Positions 13,313 through 26,459 are shown, counted from the stretch's first letter. The stretch is DNA of 64,000 nucleotides from Vespula vulgaris (GCF_905475345.1 NC_066608.1:1793501-1857500); one strand, 5' to 3'. The notes: generated from the sequence alone by a model not told the origin. Program-made: numbers and translations.

Positions 13313-15035
13313 TTAATATTTTCCATTGGGACTCGAATATGAAATTGTATCATATTTCGAGCTGCCAGGTGTTAAAGTTTCGTAAGCTTTACCCACTGGA
13401 TAACTGATATATCTTGGGCTCAAATGCGAATAAGATCCATGAGATTCCGATGGTGAACCATAGGAATTAGATGGACTGGAATAACTCGAGGAATAACCAT
13501 TGGAAATAGCGGAATAACTTGAACTAGGACTTGAGTAACTGGAACTAGGACTCGAGTAACTGGAACTAGGACTCGAATAGCTTGAGCTCTGGCTTGAATA
13601 ACTGGAACTAGGACTGGAATAACTACTGCTAGGGCTTGAATAACTAGAACTTGGACTGGAGTAACTCGTACTTCCGCTGGAAGAATAAGAGCTACCATCC
13701 GAAGAAGCTGGAGAATATCCAGAGCTTGAATATGACCCGGAATTGGAGGATCCCGAAACTGAATGAGATCCGGAGGATGCTGGGAGAGAGTAAGAGGATC
13801 CGTCGGAGGAACCGATGGATAGGCTAACGTGAGAGTTGGGTGCGCTGTATGACGCGGATACAGGTGCTAGAGAGTAACCGGATATGCTGCCTGAATTACT
13901 GGACAAACTAGAGATACCGTGAGATCCTGAACTTATAGGGAGACTATATCCGGACGATCCACCATGCGAGCCAGAAGATAGACCGCTTAGAGAAATTCCA
14001 TGGGAGGATCCCGATGATACGGGTAGAGTATAGCCCGATGAACCTCCATGGGATCCTGATGATAAGACCAATCCTCCGGATACCGTATGAGGTTGAGAAT
14101 TTGCTGGGAGACTGTAGCCAGTAGAAGTACCAGACGATTGCAAGGTTACAGTTGGTAGATTGTAGGAAGAAGAACCGTGAGGAGATGATAACGTTAAAGG
14201 AAGACTGGAAAGTCCGCTCGATCCGCTTCCATAAGCCGAGAGTCCTTGACCTCCTGACGCATAAATTGGTGTAGAGTAAGTACTCGAAGCAGTGCCACCA
14301 ATCGAATTACCTCCATGAATTCCAAAAGTAACCGGACCGTTCTTTGAAGGAGTGAAGAGTCCTTCGCTTGATCCACCGCCTGATCCTAAGTTGATGCTAG
14401 GTAGACTTGGCAAAGAATAAGAGCTGTGACTCGAGAGACCTTGAAGACCTCCACCATGACCCAAACCAGAACCAACAGACATTCCATATCCCAATGAAGA
14501 TCCTAATCCAGAGTTGGAATATCCTAGACCATGACCACCACCGACTCCCAAACTCTGCAAACTTTGAAGACCCGAATGTCCAAGAGAAATAGAGCCTGAC
14601 GATCCACCTAGACTATAGCCAGATCCAACAGCTGAGTATACGGGTGAAGAATAGGAATGACCCCCGGATGAATATCCTAAGGGATAGTCACTAACTCCAC
14701 GTTTACCCTTTAACGGTGGTCGATGTGGTCTTTGAGGCTTTTCACCTCTTGTCTCTCTACAAGAGACATTTGCAAAAGCAAGGGCAAATAGCCCCATAAG
14801 TATCTGCAAATAGAAAATAATTTTCAACGTTAATTTGCATTTTTTTAATAAGTAGATAACTGTTGTATTGAATTCAAAGTGTTATCATCATATTATCGAT
14901 AAATTTCTTTTCCGTTTGTTTTCATTTTCTTCTTTTTTAATGTGGATTCTATGTGAAGTAATTTCTTCAAATATAAAATGAGAAAATTACATAAATACGA
15001 TTTATATATACACATGAACTTACGAACGAACGCAT
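13313..15035 (-). CDS. Secreted Ser/Gly/Tyr-rich repetitive protein, 500 aa
   Basis: There are two exons: 15024-15035 (ATG CGT TCG TTC, donor GTAAGT) and 13313-14803 (acceptor CTATTTGCAG). An ATG at 14827 is in frame but lies inside the intron's polypyrimidine/acceptor region, so the spliced start is preferred. It gives MRSFILMGLFALAFA followed by a short basic spacer ending LKGKRG. The chain then repeats GGxSGY(S/T)LPxSSGSHG-type units and ends in eight tandem SYSSPSS heptads, coded at about 13494-13664, and a Tyr-rich tail. This is silk- or cuticle-like low complexity with no folded domain visible. It probably forms extracellular matrix, and dityrosine cross-linking is possible from the Tyr content, but that is inference. 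I do not recognise an orthologue. Confidence 0.82.
13494..13664 (-). repeat. 21-bp coding repeat (SYSSPSS heptads, about 8 units)
   Basis: Eight tandem seven-residue units are near identical, one with Gln for Pro and the last degenerate. At DNA level this is a 21-bp minisatellite within the Ser/Gly/Tyr-rich gene. Confidence 0.8.
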
Positions 15036-15140
15036 ATCACTAGTCAAGTTGGTATTCTTGTAACTAATTCTCGTGGTCAGCCGACTACCGAGTGGTTAAG
15101 TGAAATGTGCTTTCTGATGCCATGCCAACCCAGTAGAGAC

Positions 15141-15148
15141 CTTTTATA
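15141..15148 (-). promoter_or_regulatory. TATA box of the Ser/Gly/Tyr-rich gene
   Basis: The minus strand reads TATAAAAG, about 106 nt upstream of the ATG at 15035. Confidence 0.65.
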
Positions 15149-16523
15149 TGTGGATCCCCTCTCGTACGAGAGAAAGAAAGGTCTAGGTGAAGGTAAGTCT
15201 CTCCGTGCTGATTCTGAGCGCAGGAGAATCTCGTCGCACGTGAAGCTTTCAGTCTGATGGTATCCTAGAGAAGCAATAAACGCACAAAAGCCATAAGAAA
15301 GAAGTGGAGCTTACGATTCCTTCATGCCAGGTAAAAGTCATTTTACTTGATTCTTATCGGCCATTGTTTTACTTCGATCGTAGGAAAAAGGTTCTAATCT
15401 TCCTACGAGTGAATGACCGTCGAAACAAGGAAAAGGCCGATCCTTCGACTTCCTGATTTCAAAGATTCCGGCAACCGGAAATTTCGTCATGCGACTCTCG
15501 CAAAGTTATTTCCTTGTCCCTTGTTTCATGTTAATCTAATTCCAAAAAAAAAAGTCAAGATTTGCACGAAATAGTATACTTATTTACATCAGGAAACATG
15601 GCACAAACATTTTTTTCCACTCGAAAAAAAATATACATACATATATATACATTTACTTATTAAATAATATATATACATATATATACAATTTACTTATTCA
15701 CGTTATTAAATATACATACATACATACATATGTATATACATTATTTTAATTAAAGATTTTCAGTTTTTTTTTTTTTTTTCTTTTTGAAAGGCTTTCATCT
15801 TATATCATACGTATTTTAGAAAAAAGTATGTGATATTCCGTAAAACAAATTGAGATCCTTGTTAATTACGAGAGACTCGCTTGGACACGTGGTGCAATAT
15901 CTACTAAGTCAAACGTATGTGTATATGTGGAAGGCACTTTAAACGTCGGCGAGTTCGCTTCGCTCATCTTTCAAGCATGTAATTACGTCGAACATTCAGA
16001 AGATGGATGGATGCATCCTGGTGACTTCCTAGAAGTGCATAAAACCAGCATTTATACGACCCACTTTATCTTACGCGATCGAATTTTTAAGAAGATCATT
16101 ATATAGAGAAGACTTCGTCTTATTGATATATGAATTATTTCTTTATTAATTTAACATATATTTTTATATATACCTATATTGATATTTATTACTATTATTA
16201 AATATATTTATTTATATTTCTATGTTATCATTCCAGTATATACAAGATAGATCCAAAAATTTCCAAGCGATCTTAAACATCAAAAGATCTTAGATGATTT
16301 AAAACATTCGAGACATTTTTATAAGTTTTAAATTAAAAAATTACAAGCCTTTAGAGTAGTTTATTGTTTAAATCGTCTAGAATATTGTCGAGAATATTGA
16401 GACCACTTTTTCTATAGATATTTGTCATGTTGATTTATACAATAATAATATTACGTCAATGAATGTCATTAAATATATATCTTTTAATATATCAATGTTA
16501 TCGTAATCAATTCTAATTATTAC

Positions 16524-16597
16524 GAATTAATAATTCAATAGTATCGTAATCAACATTATAGAATTAATAATTCAATGGTATTGTAATCAACAAATAT
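16524..16597. repeat. 37-bp tandem duplication
   Basis: Two adjacent copies begin with GAATTAATAATTCAAT and differ at a handful of positions. A more degenerate related stretch lies immediately to the left. Confidence 0.8.
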
Positions 16598-18419
16598 AGA
16601 AAATCAATATCAATAAAATTGCTTTATGAATCGGAAATGCTATCTCGACGATTCGTCTCATCGAGGAAAATGAATTTTCTCATATACCGAACGTTGAACG
16701 AAATTGAAATAAAATCGCTGTAGATTATTGCCTAGAAAGTGTAATTGAATGTAAATTCGCTCAAAATAGGAATCATAACGATCGAGACCAGTCGCTTTTA
16801 TTTCCCTCCGTAACTCATTACGGTCATTTCCGGCTATCCATAATAAAGCGAATCCTATAGTAAAGAGAAGGATAGAAAGAGAGAAAGAGAAAAAGACAAA
16901 CAGACAGACAAAGAGAGAGAGCGAGAGAGGAATTCGAATACGAACAGTCAACAATAGTTTTAGAATTTTCGTTCCCACGTTAAACGATAGGTATCTTATA
17001 TTACGTTATTGATTTAATCAATGTAGAGTCGTAAAAATGAATTGTAAAAGAAAAAGAAAAAAAATAAAAGAGAGAGAAAGAAGGAAAAAGAGAAAAACAA
17101 ATAAACGATGGACACTAGCGGAAAGAAAGATTTCAACTACACATTTGGTTGATTAATGAACGCTATTAAAAAGTCTATGTATGCGAAATATACGACGTTA
17201 TGTTATTTTCTGTTGTGCTGTGTTAAAAAAAAAAAAAAAGAAAAAGAGAGAAATAAAAAAGAACTCATCTCCGGTAAAAAATTGACGCTGCATGTATGTA
17301 GATGTATTTGGTTGTATGAAAGGTAAGGTAAAAGGATTCGCTTTTATACTAGTCGCATTCTTTGCTCTCGCTGTCTTCTGAAAGTAGATTCCCGAGGTTG
17401 GAAAGTGAAATGTACGGATGGTGAATAGAAAAACCTTCTGGTACTTGTTTAACTTTTTACTTTTGATATTAACATACAACAGAGGAGAGTCGAACAAGAT
17501 GAAGAAGAAAAAGCAAGGAAATGAAAAATAAAAAGAAAAAATAGAAAGAGAATATGAACGAGTATTATGATAAAATATGGATTTATATGCAAAAAGAAAA
17601 TATAGGAAAATATAGAAAAATATATAACAAGTTAGATAATCAATGTGAATTTATGCAGAAACTATTCTTCTTTATATATATATATATATATCACCAATTA
17701 CTCCTTCCCTTCTCGTTCGAACTTAACAACATCGGGAACCATCTGAAAACAAGCGATTCATTTCGTTTTACTTTCACCCGAATAGATGAAGGAAGAGAAT
17801 CGTTTGCTCGTGCTGAATCTCGAATCGCACGAAAACTTTTACGATCTCCACGAATCTCCCGTAAATCCGATCGATGACCGATCGATTCCGTGCTCCGATT
17901 TCGATCGTCGTTAACACGAAACGAGAGAAACCGTACTTTGTAGGAGTTAGATCGAACTTATAAAATCTCTAACAAACGAATAGGAATCTTAGGATGAGTT
18001 TCAAAAAAAAAAAAAAAAAAAAGGGATCGAATGGATTGGTTGTTACGTCGGACTGGTTTCCATCGTTGAAACAGTAAAAGTATCTACGTACATATAAGTA
18101 ACGGGAAAAAAAGAAGAAAAAAGGAAAAGAGAAAAAGAAGAAGAAATAAAAAAAAAACCTGCGAGATTATCCGGGTCACCAAGAAAAGTGAGTTGAAGAC
18201 GGGTTTGAATAAAATAAAAAAGAATATTATGATACGAAATGAACTAGACCTTTAAACCTTTCGTATCTTGTGCTACGAAAAAAAAAGAAAAGAAAAAAAA
18301 AGAAAAAATATATAAAACTGGTAATATCTTACGATTATCTAACGGTAATTTATCCAAATTAAATATACTTATAATACATATTTTACTAAACGTGTTCTGA
18401 ATGATCAAATAAAAAAGCA

Positions 18420-18421
<2 letters not shown>

Positions 18422-18465
<44 letters not shown>
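18422..18465. repeat. (AT)n microsatellite
   Basis: A perfect AT run of about 22 units. Confidence 0.95.
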
Positions 18466-18468
<3 letters not shown>

Positions 18469-19708
18469 AATTTTTGCAACACAATAGCGTTATAATATGA
18501 TGATGGACTTATAACATGATGAACGAACACGATAATATGTTCTCTTTATTATCTTGATCGGATGAATCGATCGTTCGGCGAATCTTCTCTTGCATAGAGT
18601 CACGCCGAAAGATTACGAAATCGATAACCCATCTTAGATACACCTGCCAATACCAATGGTTTATTATGTATGCTTCGGATAACTCAGCTAATCCGTCCGC
18701 GCATTGACCGTGGTTAGAATTATCGAACGACTTTCGAGGTCAGGATCGGGGCACCCAGGCAACGTCGATCGTGCTGTCGATTGTACCGGTGATCATGAAG
18801 ACGTCACGACTTCGGTGAGAGTTCTCTTTCGTATCGATTCAACCGACCGGAAGTGGTCGCACTACATTTTCTCGTTACGACTTTCCATCGGACGAAGCAA
18901 CGGCCCGTTTCAAATCGTTACAATTGATTATATATCTCCACGCATGAATTTCGGCCTTGTTCGACGATCGTTTCAATTTAAAAACTTTAGAAAAACGATA
19001 AAAAGAAAAAATTCCGACGATGTTTTTCTCCGTTTTTTGTTGTGTTTTTTTTTTTCAAACAAGCATGCGTAGAGAAACAAATATGGGAATTAATCGAACG
19101 AGTTTCTAACTGGATCGTCAACTCGAAAAAGATAAACTGGTAAAGTTTATGTATTTTTATGGGACGGTCGCATAATAGAATGCGATATATATGCAGATAT
19201 TATCTCTGATGGATGAATGAAAATAGAAAGAAAAAAAAAGATATGTTTTTATTTCAACAAATAAATAAAGAGCGAGTATATATATATATATATGTACATG
19301 GACTCCAACGTTAGAGAATATCATGAGAGTTATAGGAGAAGGAACACGAACGTTATTCGAGAGTCCAAAGGAAAGTGTATCGTATTTCGATACTTATAAG
19401 CTATCATCGATAACAGTGTCATCGAAGAAGCTCTAATCGATGTTCTACTTAATAATTAATCAACTATAGTTTCATCCCATTAAAATGAAATTTCTACGGA
19501 TCGTTCATCTTATCTCGTTGCTTCTTCTCATTTCCGAGAAATTTACTCGAAGTCTCGTTTTCCGAACTCTTGCTGACTTTCTTTCTTCCTTTCTATATTT
19601 CTTTCTTTCATTCATTCTTTCTTTCTTTCTTTCGTATTCGAGAGAGTGAACAAGTCACGACGACGTGGGAGAACGAGTCGCGTATAGTTCAATGGATATA
19701 GCATCATC

Positions 19709-21824
19709 TCATTTCCATATTTGAGCAGGTTTCGCAGAAACGTACGAGGGTGCATAACTCCACGGATAGGTTGGCAGTGTCGGTTTTTGTAATTGATAAG
19801 CTAAATTTGAATAATAATAGACAGGATAGACAGGCTTTATCGGTTTATATATCAAAGGATTGACAAGGGGCGTTTGTAGGCCATAGGTGGGATGTTGATT
19901 GGGCGTTGTACCTACCGAAGGTTGAACGTGTGTCGGAGTTGCTGGGAGGATAGGATGAATGGGTGTAGCAACAGGATGCAAAGGAGAAGTCGGATGTACT
20001 GGTTGAACGGGCGTTGAAGTGACAACTCCAGGTTGACTAGCTGACGGTGGTGTCTTTGGAGGTAGCTGAGGTTGAATTCCTTTATTTCCTTGATCTGTTG
20101 GAATAGGTATTCCAAAGTGAGTAGACGATGATCCTGACGATTGTATCGGAGTCACTGCGCCTGGAGCATAAACTCCATAGCTAGGGACATTTGCTACGAA
20201 GGTTGGTACGAACCCGCCGTACAATGGGAATCCTATGGGATTTACGACCGCAGTTCCAGGTTGAGCAGGAACAGGCACGTTTACACCGATCTGCGTTGTA
20301 CCATCGCCTTTGTTAGTCTGAATAGGACGTCCGGTTGAAGTTGCGATTGTCGTTGTCGCGCTGGTGCCCGGTGATTGAGTCGTCGTTGTGGTCAGACCAT
20401 AACCTAAAGGAAATTTGATTGGACCGGTCGTTGTTCCTGGTAGAAAAGGTAATTGATTGAAGGCTATGTTTCCTGTACCAAGTGCTATCGTGTTTCTATT
20501 TGTAGTTGATTTACCTAGCGGTGGAAATTCCGTACCAATGGAAGCCAAGAGATCTTGATTCTGAGGATAATTGCCATGATTTTGCGCGTATCTAACTTCA
20601 GTACTGGAAGATTGGACTTGGGATTGAGCCAACGCTTGTTGCAACTGCGCGATCAATCTATCTTTTTCTAACGACTGTATGTGCTCAAGTGTCTCTTGAG
20701 GATTCAATGTACCCGAAGCGTAAGAAGGTAATGGTCCTCGAAAGATTTGAGGATTTGGTGAGGTATTCTCGAAATGTTGCAATTGACCGTTTGGATTCTG
20801 AATTTGATTATTTTGATCGACGAAATCGTTCGCATTTGGCGCAAAGTCTTGGCTAGTAGCCGCAGCACCGTACAGTTGTTGCAAGGCTTGTGCGTTTTGT
20901 GATAGAAAAAGAGCAGCATCGGATATCTGACCTCCTTGCGATTGAACGACATTTTGATTTTGGAAATTTGCGTTATGACTTTCGAGATGACTCTGCGACG
21001 GTGATACTGTATGTTGCGGAGAAAAGTTATCAGCTGGCGAATAAGCTGGCAATTTTTGATTTCTAGGTGGCAAATAATTAGCTGTGTTCGAACCAAATGG
21101 TTCGTTGTTTTGACTGGCTATAGGACTGACTTCGGCAAAATCCAAATTTCTTATAGGACTTGGTATACCTTGATCCCATAAACCATTGCCATGATTTGGG
21201 AAATTATTGGAATGTTGATTATTCGGATGACGATGTTGAGAAGATTGTCCATGATGTTGAAATTTATCACGATGTTGTTGCCCATGAACATTGGGCTTGG
21301 ACAATCCCAAATTCTGATGACTCGGTGGACCGTATTTGTTAAATGGCCTATTTAATTGACTTGGAATCCTCGTAACGATTCTTCCTCGATATCCCGATTG
21401 ACCAGACTGAAATCTGGATCTTGTATTTGGTCTATTATACGAATATCCAGAATCTCTTTTTATTTGAACGTCGGATTCCTTTGCATCGCTATCGGTTTCC
21501 GCTTCGCTCAATTCTACTACTTCTAATTTCGTAATATCAGAACTTTCTTCCGCATCTCCGGCATACGTCAGTGATGATAATCCAATGACGAGGAGACATG
21601 TTACCTAAAAAATATTATAATAAGTAACGTAAAATATATCAATATATAAATTTATAATTAATAGATTAATGTCCCAACGATATGACTTGTGACTCTAATT
21701 TCTAAACAATTCGTAAAAAGGAAAAAAGCTATACTAAACTGACTCTGTATAATAATACACATATTATCTCACACGTTACTCGCAATGAAGTTTACGGAAA
21801 TATCCTCACCAAAGAGAATCGCAT
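19709..21824 (-). CDS. Secreted Asn/Gln/Pro/Thr-rich protein, 636 aa
   Basis: There are two exons: 21810-21824 (ATG CGA TTC TCT TTG, donor GTGAGG) and 19709-21604 (acceptor TTTTTTAG). The joined signal peptide is MRFSLVTCLLVIGLSSLTYA. An acidic spacer ending VQIKRD follows, again with a dibasic site. Residues from about 55 to 150 are His/Gln/Asn/Arg-rich. A middle part has short amphipathic, possibly helical segments, including ALFLSQNAQALQQLYGAAAT and LEKDRLIAQLQQALAQSQ. The C-terminal 250 residues are Pro/Thr/Gly-rich and mucin-like, with runs such as TTTTT and ending PVYYYSNLAYQL... QIWK. An extracellular matrix or cuticle role is inferred from composition and neighbours. No family was recognised. 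Confidence 0.82.
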
Positions 21825-22011
21825 TTTCCACAATAGCATAATCCTTTCTAACACTCGACACACTGCACTATGCTATCTCCTGATTCTTCTTAAGGTCAAA
21901 GAAATGTAGTTATCGGCTTATCGACATTTAATCGCTAGACAGTTGTCGGGAAACTAATTCTTATGAGGATATGAACAGACTCGCACCGACTAAAACTACA
22001 GCCATACCTGC

Positions 22012-22023
22012 ACATATATAAAT
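22012..22023 (-). promoter_or_regulatory. Possible TATA element for the Asn/Gln/Pro/Thr-rich gene
   Basis: The minus strand reads TATTTATATATG, about 190 nt upstream of the ATG. The same bases read CATATATAAATA on the plus strand, so orientation is ambiguous. This is weaker than the TATA boxes of the neighbouring genes. Confidence 0.3.
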
Positions 22024-22029
22024 ACAGTC

Positions 22030-22911
22030 GGGTCGCGACCATTCACGAATTACAATAGACTTTCTTACTGGCTTTCATCGATCGAAACTTAAGCAATACT
22101 GTTACGGATTCATGATGTTACACATATCGATGTGGTATAGATTCGTCTTTTTATATATAACTACCAAAATTCTTATTTTGAAACGAGCGATAGATAATTA
22201 TTGTGTATGTACATATGTATATATATTTTAGCAAATTAAAAGAGAATCTGGAAAGATTTTTCCTTGTTATACCGAAAACATAATGAAAAATTGAACTACG
22301 CAAAAGTTTGACGTAAATCGATGATAGAAATAAAACTGAGATTAAAAGTAGAATGAAGATAGAAGACAGAATGTTCTTGTGAACGAACTTCTTTCTAACG
22401 TTCATTAATCTTCATACATACTTGGTAGACGTTACATACTGATTAAATGGCTTTTAATCGAGAGAAAAAATATATATATAAGAAACATGTATGACATGGG
22501 AAACAAATAATCTTCTCTCGACTTCCATCGAAAAAATCGACTAATATATTCCATGGTCGTGTGCCGCGAATTCGAACAATTTCGGCTGATTCTCATCACG
22601 CGCGACTTTTCAGTGTCCCAGTGAAAGTACTCCCGGAGTCTCAAGTCTCGGAGAATACGGAATAAGTTCTCCATTCGTAGGGATTTATTCTTATTGTGTA
22701 ACAAAAGATTACGCGTAAATCGAACGAACGAAGAATATCGACTTTATTCGAACGTCTACGAAAATTCTTCAAAAGTAGTATTAAGATTCTCGAAAGTATT
22801 TGCGAATGAATATTCTTACTTTTTAATATACATCTACACACGCATATATATATACACGTATACATATATAAAATTGTAAGATAAGTAATATATTAGAAAA
22901 TATTGCAAGTC

Positions 22912-22956
<45 letters not shown>

Positions 22957-23953
22957 GTATGTCTGTGTGTGTATTGTAATGTATATTAAAATTAAAATAG
23001 TAATTAGGTTACTCGCTAAGCACGCTCGAAACTTTCACCCTCTTTCTCTAAAAACGAGAACGCGGCTTATATCGTATTACAATCGAATATCTTTTTATCG
23101 TTTGAATAAAAGCTTCTCGTTATGTCATCGTCATCTTGACGATAGTATCGATGATTCGACGGTAGCAATGCTATTTGAAATAATGTTTGTCTCATGACGT
23201 CAGAGTTTCCGCTTGTATTATAGTTCGTGCTATGTTTCTCTGGTGTTAAAGATAATACCGTAGATACATGCCCAATGAACTCTACCACACAGTCACGAGC
23301 TATGAATATTATAAATTATTAATGCTCAAGGCATTCGTGCGATACGCGTTCCGTTAAAATCTCGCAAATTAATATTGTCGAGAGTGTAGCGTGACATCGA
23401 TTCTTTACGATCTTGCTCTTTCAAATATTTCTGAAGAGTTTTTTTTTTCTTCTTTTCTTTTCTTCCAAATCCATATCTTTCTCTCGAAAACTTATTTTTT
23501 TACTCGATAAGGAAAAGAAGAAAAAAGAAAGAAAAAGAAAATGAAAACGAAATGTAAAATTGAAACGATTAACAACAAACGAATAATACCCCTAACACTT
23601 TGCAATGATATGTATCGTCGCTGAAAAAAAGAAAAAAAGAAAATCGAGAAAAAGATTACAAATACGTAATATTTCATTTCTCGAATGAAACAAAAAAGGA
23701 TTAATGTTTGCGATTAAATCAATATAACCGTCTGTATTTGAAGTAAAATTAATGTACATAATCAAAATTCGGCGAATTCCTTAAAATTTAATTGTTACAA
23801 TATTAAACGTCTACTCGCCAATTATATTAGAGAATCCAAAGGGGGATAAAATAATATACATACATACATTTTTATAGCTTGCCTAAGTCATATTTCCCAG
23901 ATTTCTTGAAATCACGAACGATCGCGCGTGTTCATTTTAAGGGTAGAGACAAT
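22030..23953. other. AT-rich spacer
   Basis: Contains a long (AT)n array at 22915-22954 and A/T homopolymers. No gene supported. Confidence 0.55.
22915..22954. repeat. (AT)n microsatellite
   Basis: An AT run of about 20 units. Confidence 0.95.
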
Positions 23954-25010
23954 TTATAAGATGTAGGGGCTGCTGTAAACGTAAGGATAGGTACGATAAG
24001 AATAAGCGTAAGGATACGCATAACTCGGAGCATAAGCGTAAGGTGCGGAATAAGCAGTGTAGGCAACTGGTGCTGTGTAAGCTGCGCTGTAGAGAAGACC
24101 TCTTTTATTTCGTAGCTCCAATTGTAAGTCAGCATTTTCTTCTACTTCAACGGGCTCGATCTTCTTCTCAGATTCAACTGATTGCGATTGCGTTGGAGTA
24201 AGACCTCTCTTGTTTCTTAGTTCCAATTGTAAATAAGCATTCTCTTCTGCTTCGATGGGCTCGATCTTCTTCTCAGGCTCGACTGGTTGCGCTTGCGTCA
24301 GAGCAACGGCAAAGAGAGCCAAGAAGGCAACAGTCTGGAAAAAAAAGAGACAATTCAGAATTAGCTTACGCTCTCACTGGATACAAGTAAAAAGTGACCG
24401 TAACATCTCTTTTTTTTCTTTTTTGTTAAAGTAGGAAGATTATCGATTAAAAAAGAAACAAGTTGAAATACATCATCCGTCACTTGCAAAAGATACTTAC
24501 GTATATGTATATTAGATTTGTCTTTAATTCAAGTTCCGTCTGATCTTTAAATAAAAATAAAAAATCATACGTTTCTATATATCGTTTATTATATTCTCGA
24601 TCGATTTAGATAAATATCTCCAATAAAGAGGAATCTACCTTAAAGGATAATAAACGATATATAAAAATGTATTTAAGTAAACTAACACATAAAAGAAAAA
24701 AAAAGTTCAAAGCTTATTAATATTTAATTAATTTATCTAATTTTTCTATCCGTTTAAATCTTAATCGAAATCTTTTATAAATCATCTTTGAATACCATTG
24801 GACGATAACTACTCATTCGATGAGTAGAATATTTCCATAAGATTAACATTGTGTCGATCAGTTATAACTAATATAGAAATTACTAATAATAATATTTAAC
24901 AATATTAATTAGTAATATTAAAAATATCATTACTATTAAAAGATATTACTTAGTTAAATTATTCGATATATAAATTGATATGCCGAGATACTTACGGCGA
25001 AATATTGCAT
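23954..25010 (-). CDS. Small secreted Ala/Tyr-rich precursor with two furin-type repeats, 131 aa
   Basis: There are two exons: 24996-25010 (ATG CAA TAT TTC GCC, donor GTAAGT) and 23954-24334 (acceptor TTTTTTTTCCAG). They join to a signal peptide MQYFATVAFLALFAVALTQA. Two acidic spacer repeats of about 36 residues follow, V(E)xEKKIEPxEx-EENAxLQLELRNKRGL. Each ends in RNKR, which fits the furin consensus R-X-K/R-R. The tail of about 50 residues is almost only Ala, Tyr, Pro and Ser (YTAPVAYTAYSAPYAYAPSY). The layout suggests processing into an Ala/Tyr-rich cuticle peptide plus acidic spacers. It resembles in style the small insect proteins catalogued as neuropeptide-like precursors or low-complexity cuticle proteins, but I cannot assign it to one. 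Confidence 0.82.
24117..24288 (-). repeat. Tandem 108-bp coding duplication
   Basis: Two copies of the EKKIEPxEx...ELRNKR module lie in tandem with a 36-codon period. The DNA copies are mostly identical, pointing to a fairly recent internal duplication. Confidence 0.8.
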
Positions 25011-25090
25011 GATGTCTACGTTGAGGATTTAGGAATCGGCTGCTGTGATGTACAGGGACCGAATGATACTCTTGCATTTTGGTGGATAGC

Positions 25091-25098
25091 TTTATATA
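25091..25098 (-). promoter_or_regulatory. TATA box of the Ala/Tyr-rich gene
   Basis: The minus strand reads TATATAAA, about 81 nt upstream of the ATG at 25010. Confidence 0.65.
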
Positions 25099-25099
25099 C

Positions 25100-25998
25100 C
25101 TTCGATCGGATCATCCTGTCCACGTCATACGCGGATTGATCAATGCACGAGGACGCACGAATCGTTCGTGATGTGAGATGTCTGCATGCCTATCGTAACT
25201 TTGTTTAATGTAATATATCGTAAGCATAAAGGTGTCCTCGCTTTAGGATAGGGTTACTCGTGGTAGTGTTCTATTGTTTACGCTCATGAAACTATGGGCT
25301 AACAATACGTTAGTGCGTACATTTGCGTGTACGTACTTCTTTTTTTTCTTCATATCCCAACGAAGGTATCATGGTGTCCTATCGACGATTCCATAGTCAT
25401 CCCATGTACAAAGGCATACATACACGTGTTGCGAGATACACTGTTCAAAGGAGAGACCTTGGCGTTCGGCCAAATACAGAGGAAAGCGTTTTACAATACC
25501 CACGTAATGATGATCCTACGCACAAGGATTTTATTGTAATTCAAGTTCTCTGAACTCTGCAAACGATAAACATAAGACGATAAACATAAATGACGTCTTT
25601 GTCAAATTATCTAATATCATTTGTTTATCCGATTTTTGTAGATTTTGTAAAAGGATCTTTTCTCTTTCTTCTTTAATTTTGAAAAAGATTAACGAGTGGA
25701 AAGATCCAGAAAGATCAATCCTTTTACCAAATTTGTGTATATATATATATGTATCTTCTTGGAGAACTTTGTTAAATTCAACGAATAAATTAACTGGAAT
25801 GTTTTCAAATTATGCACTCGATATTTTTCGTTCTCCTGTTCAATATGTAAATTAAAAGGATTTTCTTATTTATTGAATAACTTTTAAAATAAATTAAACT
25901 CGTTCGAATGTTATAATGTCAAGATCGTAGGACCAGTCTTGTTACAAGATCTTATATGTAAATGAAATGATTTTAATAAATTGCTTTTCAATCTATTT

Positions 25999-26043
<45 letters not shown>

Positions 26044-26459
26044 TTGCTTTCTTCGCTGTAATCGTAAAAATCTGAATTCTTTATTTCTCGCCGAATTTCG
26101 TCGATAAACAAAATAGTTTTAGACCAATTTAAATTCTTTTGTCATTTTAGATCGAGATTAATGAGATCATACATATATATATATATATATACATATACAT
26201 AGTTATTTATATTATTTCAGCGAAAAAGTTTCACATAAAATTAATACCCGGATTCCACAAAAATAACGCGTTATTTACGCATTCGCTAAAACGAGCGAAA
26301 AAACACGTATAAAATGCTTAAAAATAAAATTTTACTGACTGTAGCTTAACTCCTCTTTATTGAAAAAATTTTAAACTTTTAACTGTATATTATATTGAGT
26401 AATGAAAAGGTTGTATGTATGTGTGAGTATATATATATATATATGCAGTTCTGCTATTA
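25100..26459. other. AT-rich spacer
   Basis: Contains a (CA)n run at 26011-26040 next to TA repeats and other TA tracts. No gene supported. It separates the secreted-protein cluster from the METTL6/snoRNA unit. Confidence 0.55.

Larger units (their letters stand above)
15150..19708. other. AT-rich spacer
   Basis: The spacer holds AT/TACA microsatellites around 15630-15745 and at 18422-18465, many poly-A/T runs and a 37-bp tandem duplication at 16524-16597. No supportable gene. Open frames at 16658-16978, 17554-17877 and 18704-19072 lack splice logic and protein-like composition. Confidence 0.55.

Noticed and set aside
14804..14827. In-frame ATG giving an MKIIFYLQ start for the Ser/Gly/Tyr-rich gene
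   Set aside because: The bases form the polypyrimidine tract and acceptor (TATTTGCAG). An upstream ATG exon with a GTAAGT donor gives a better signal peptide and matches the neighbouring genes.
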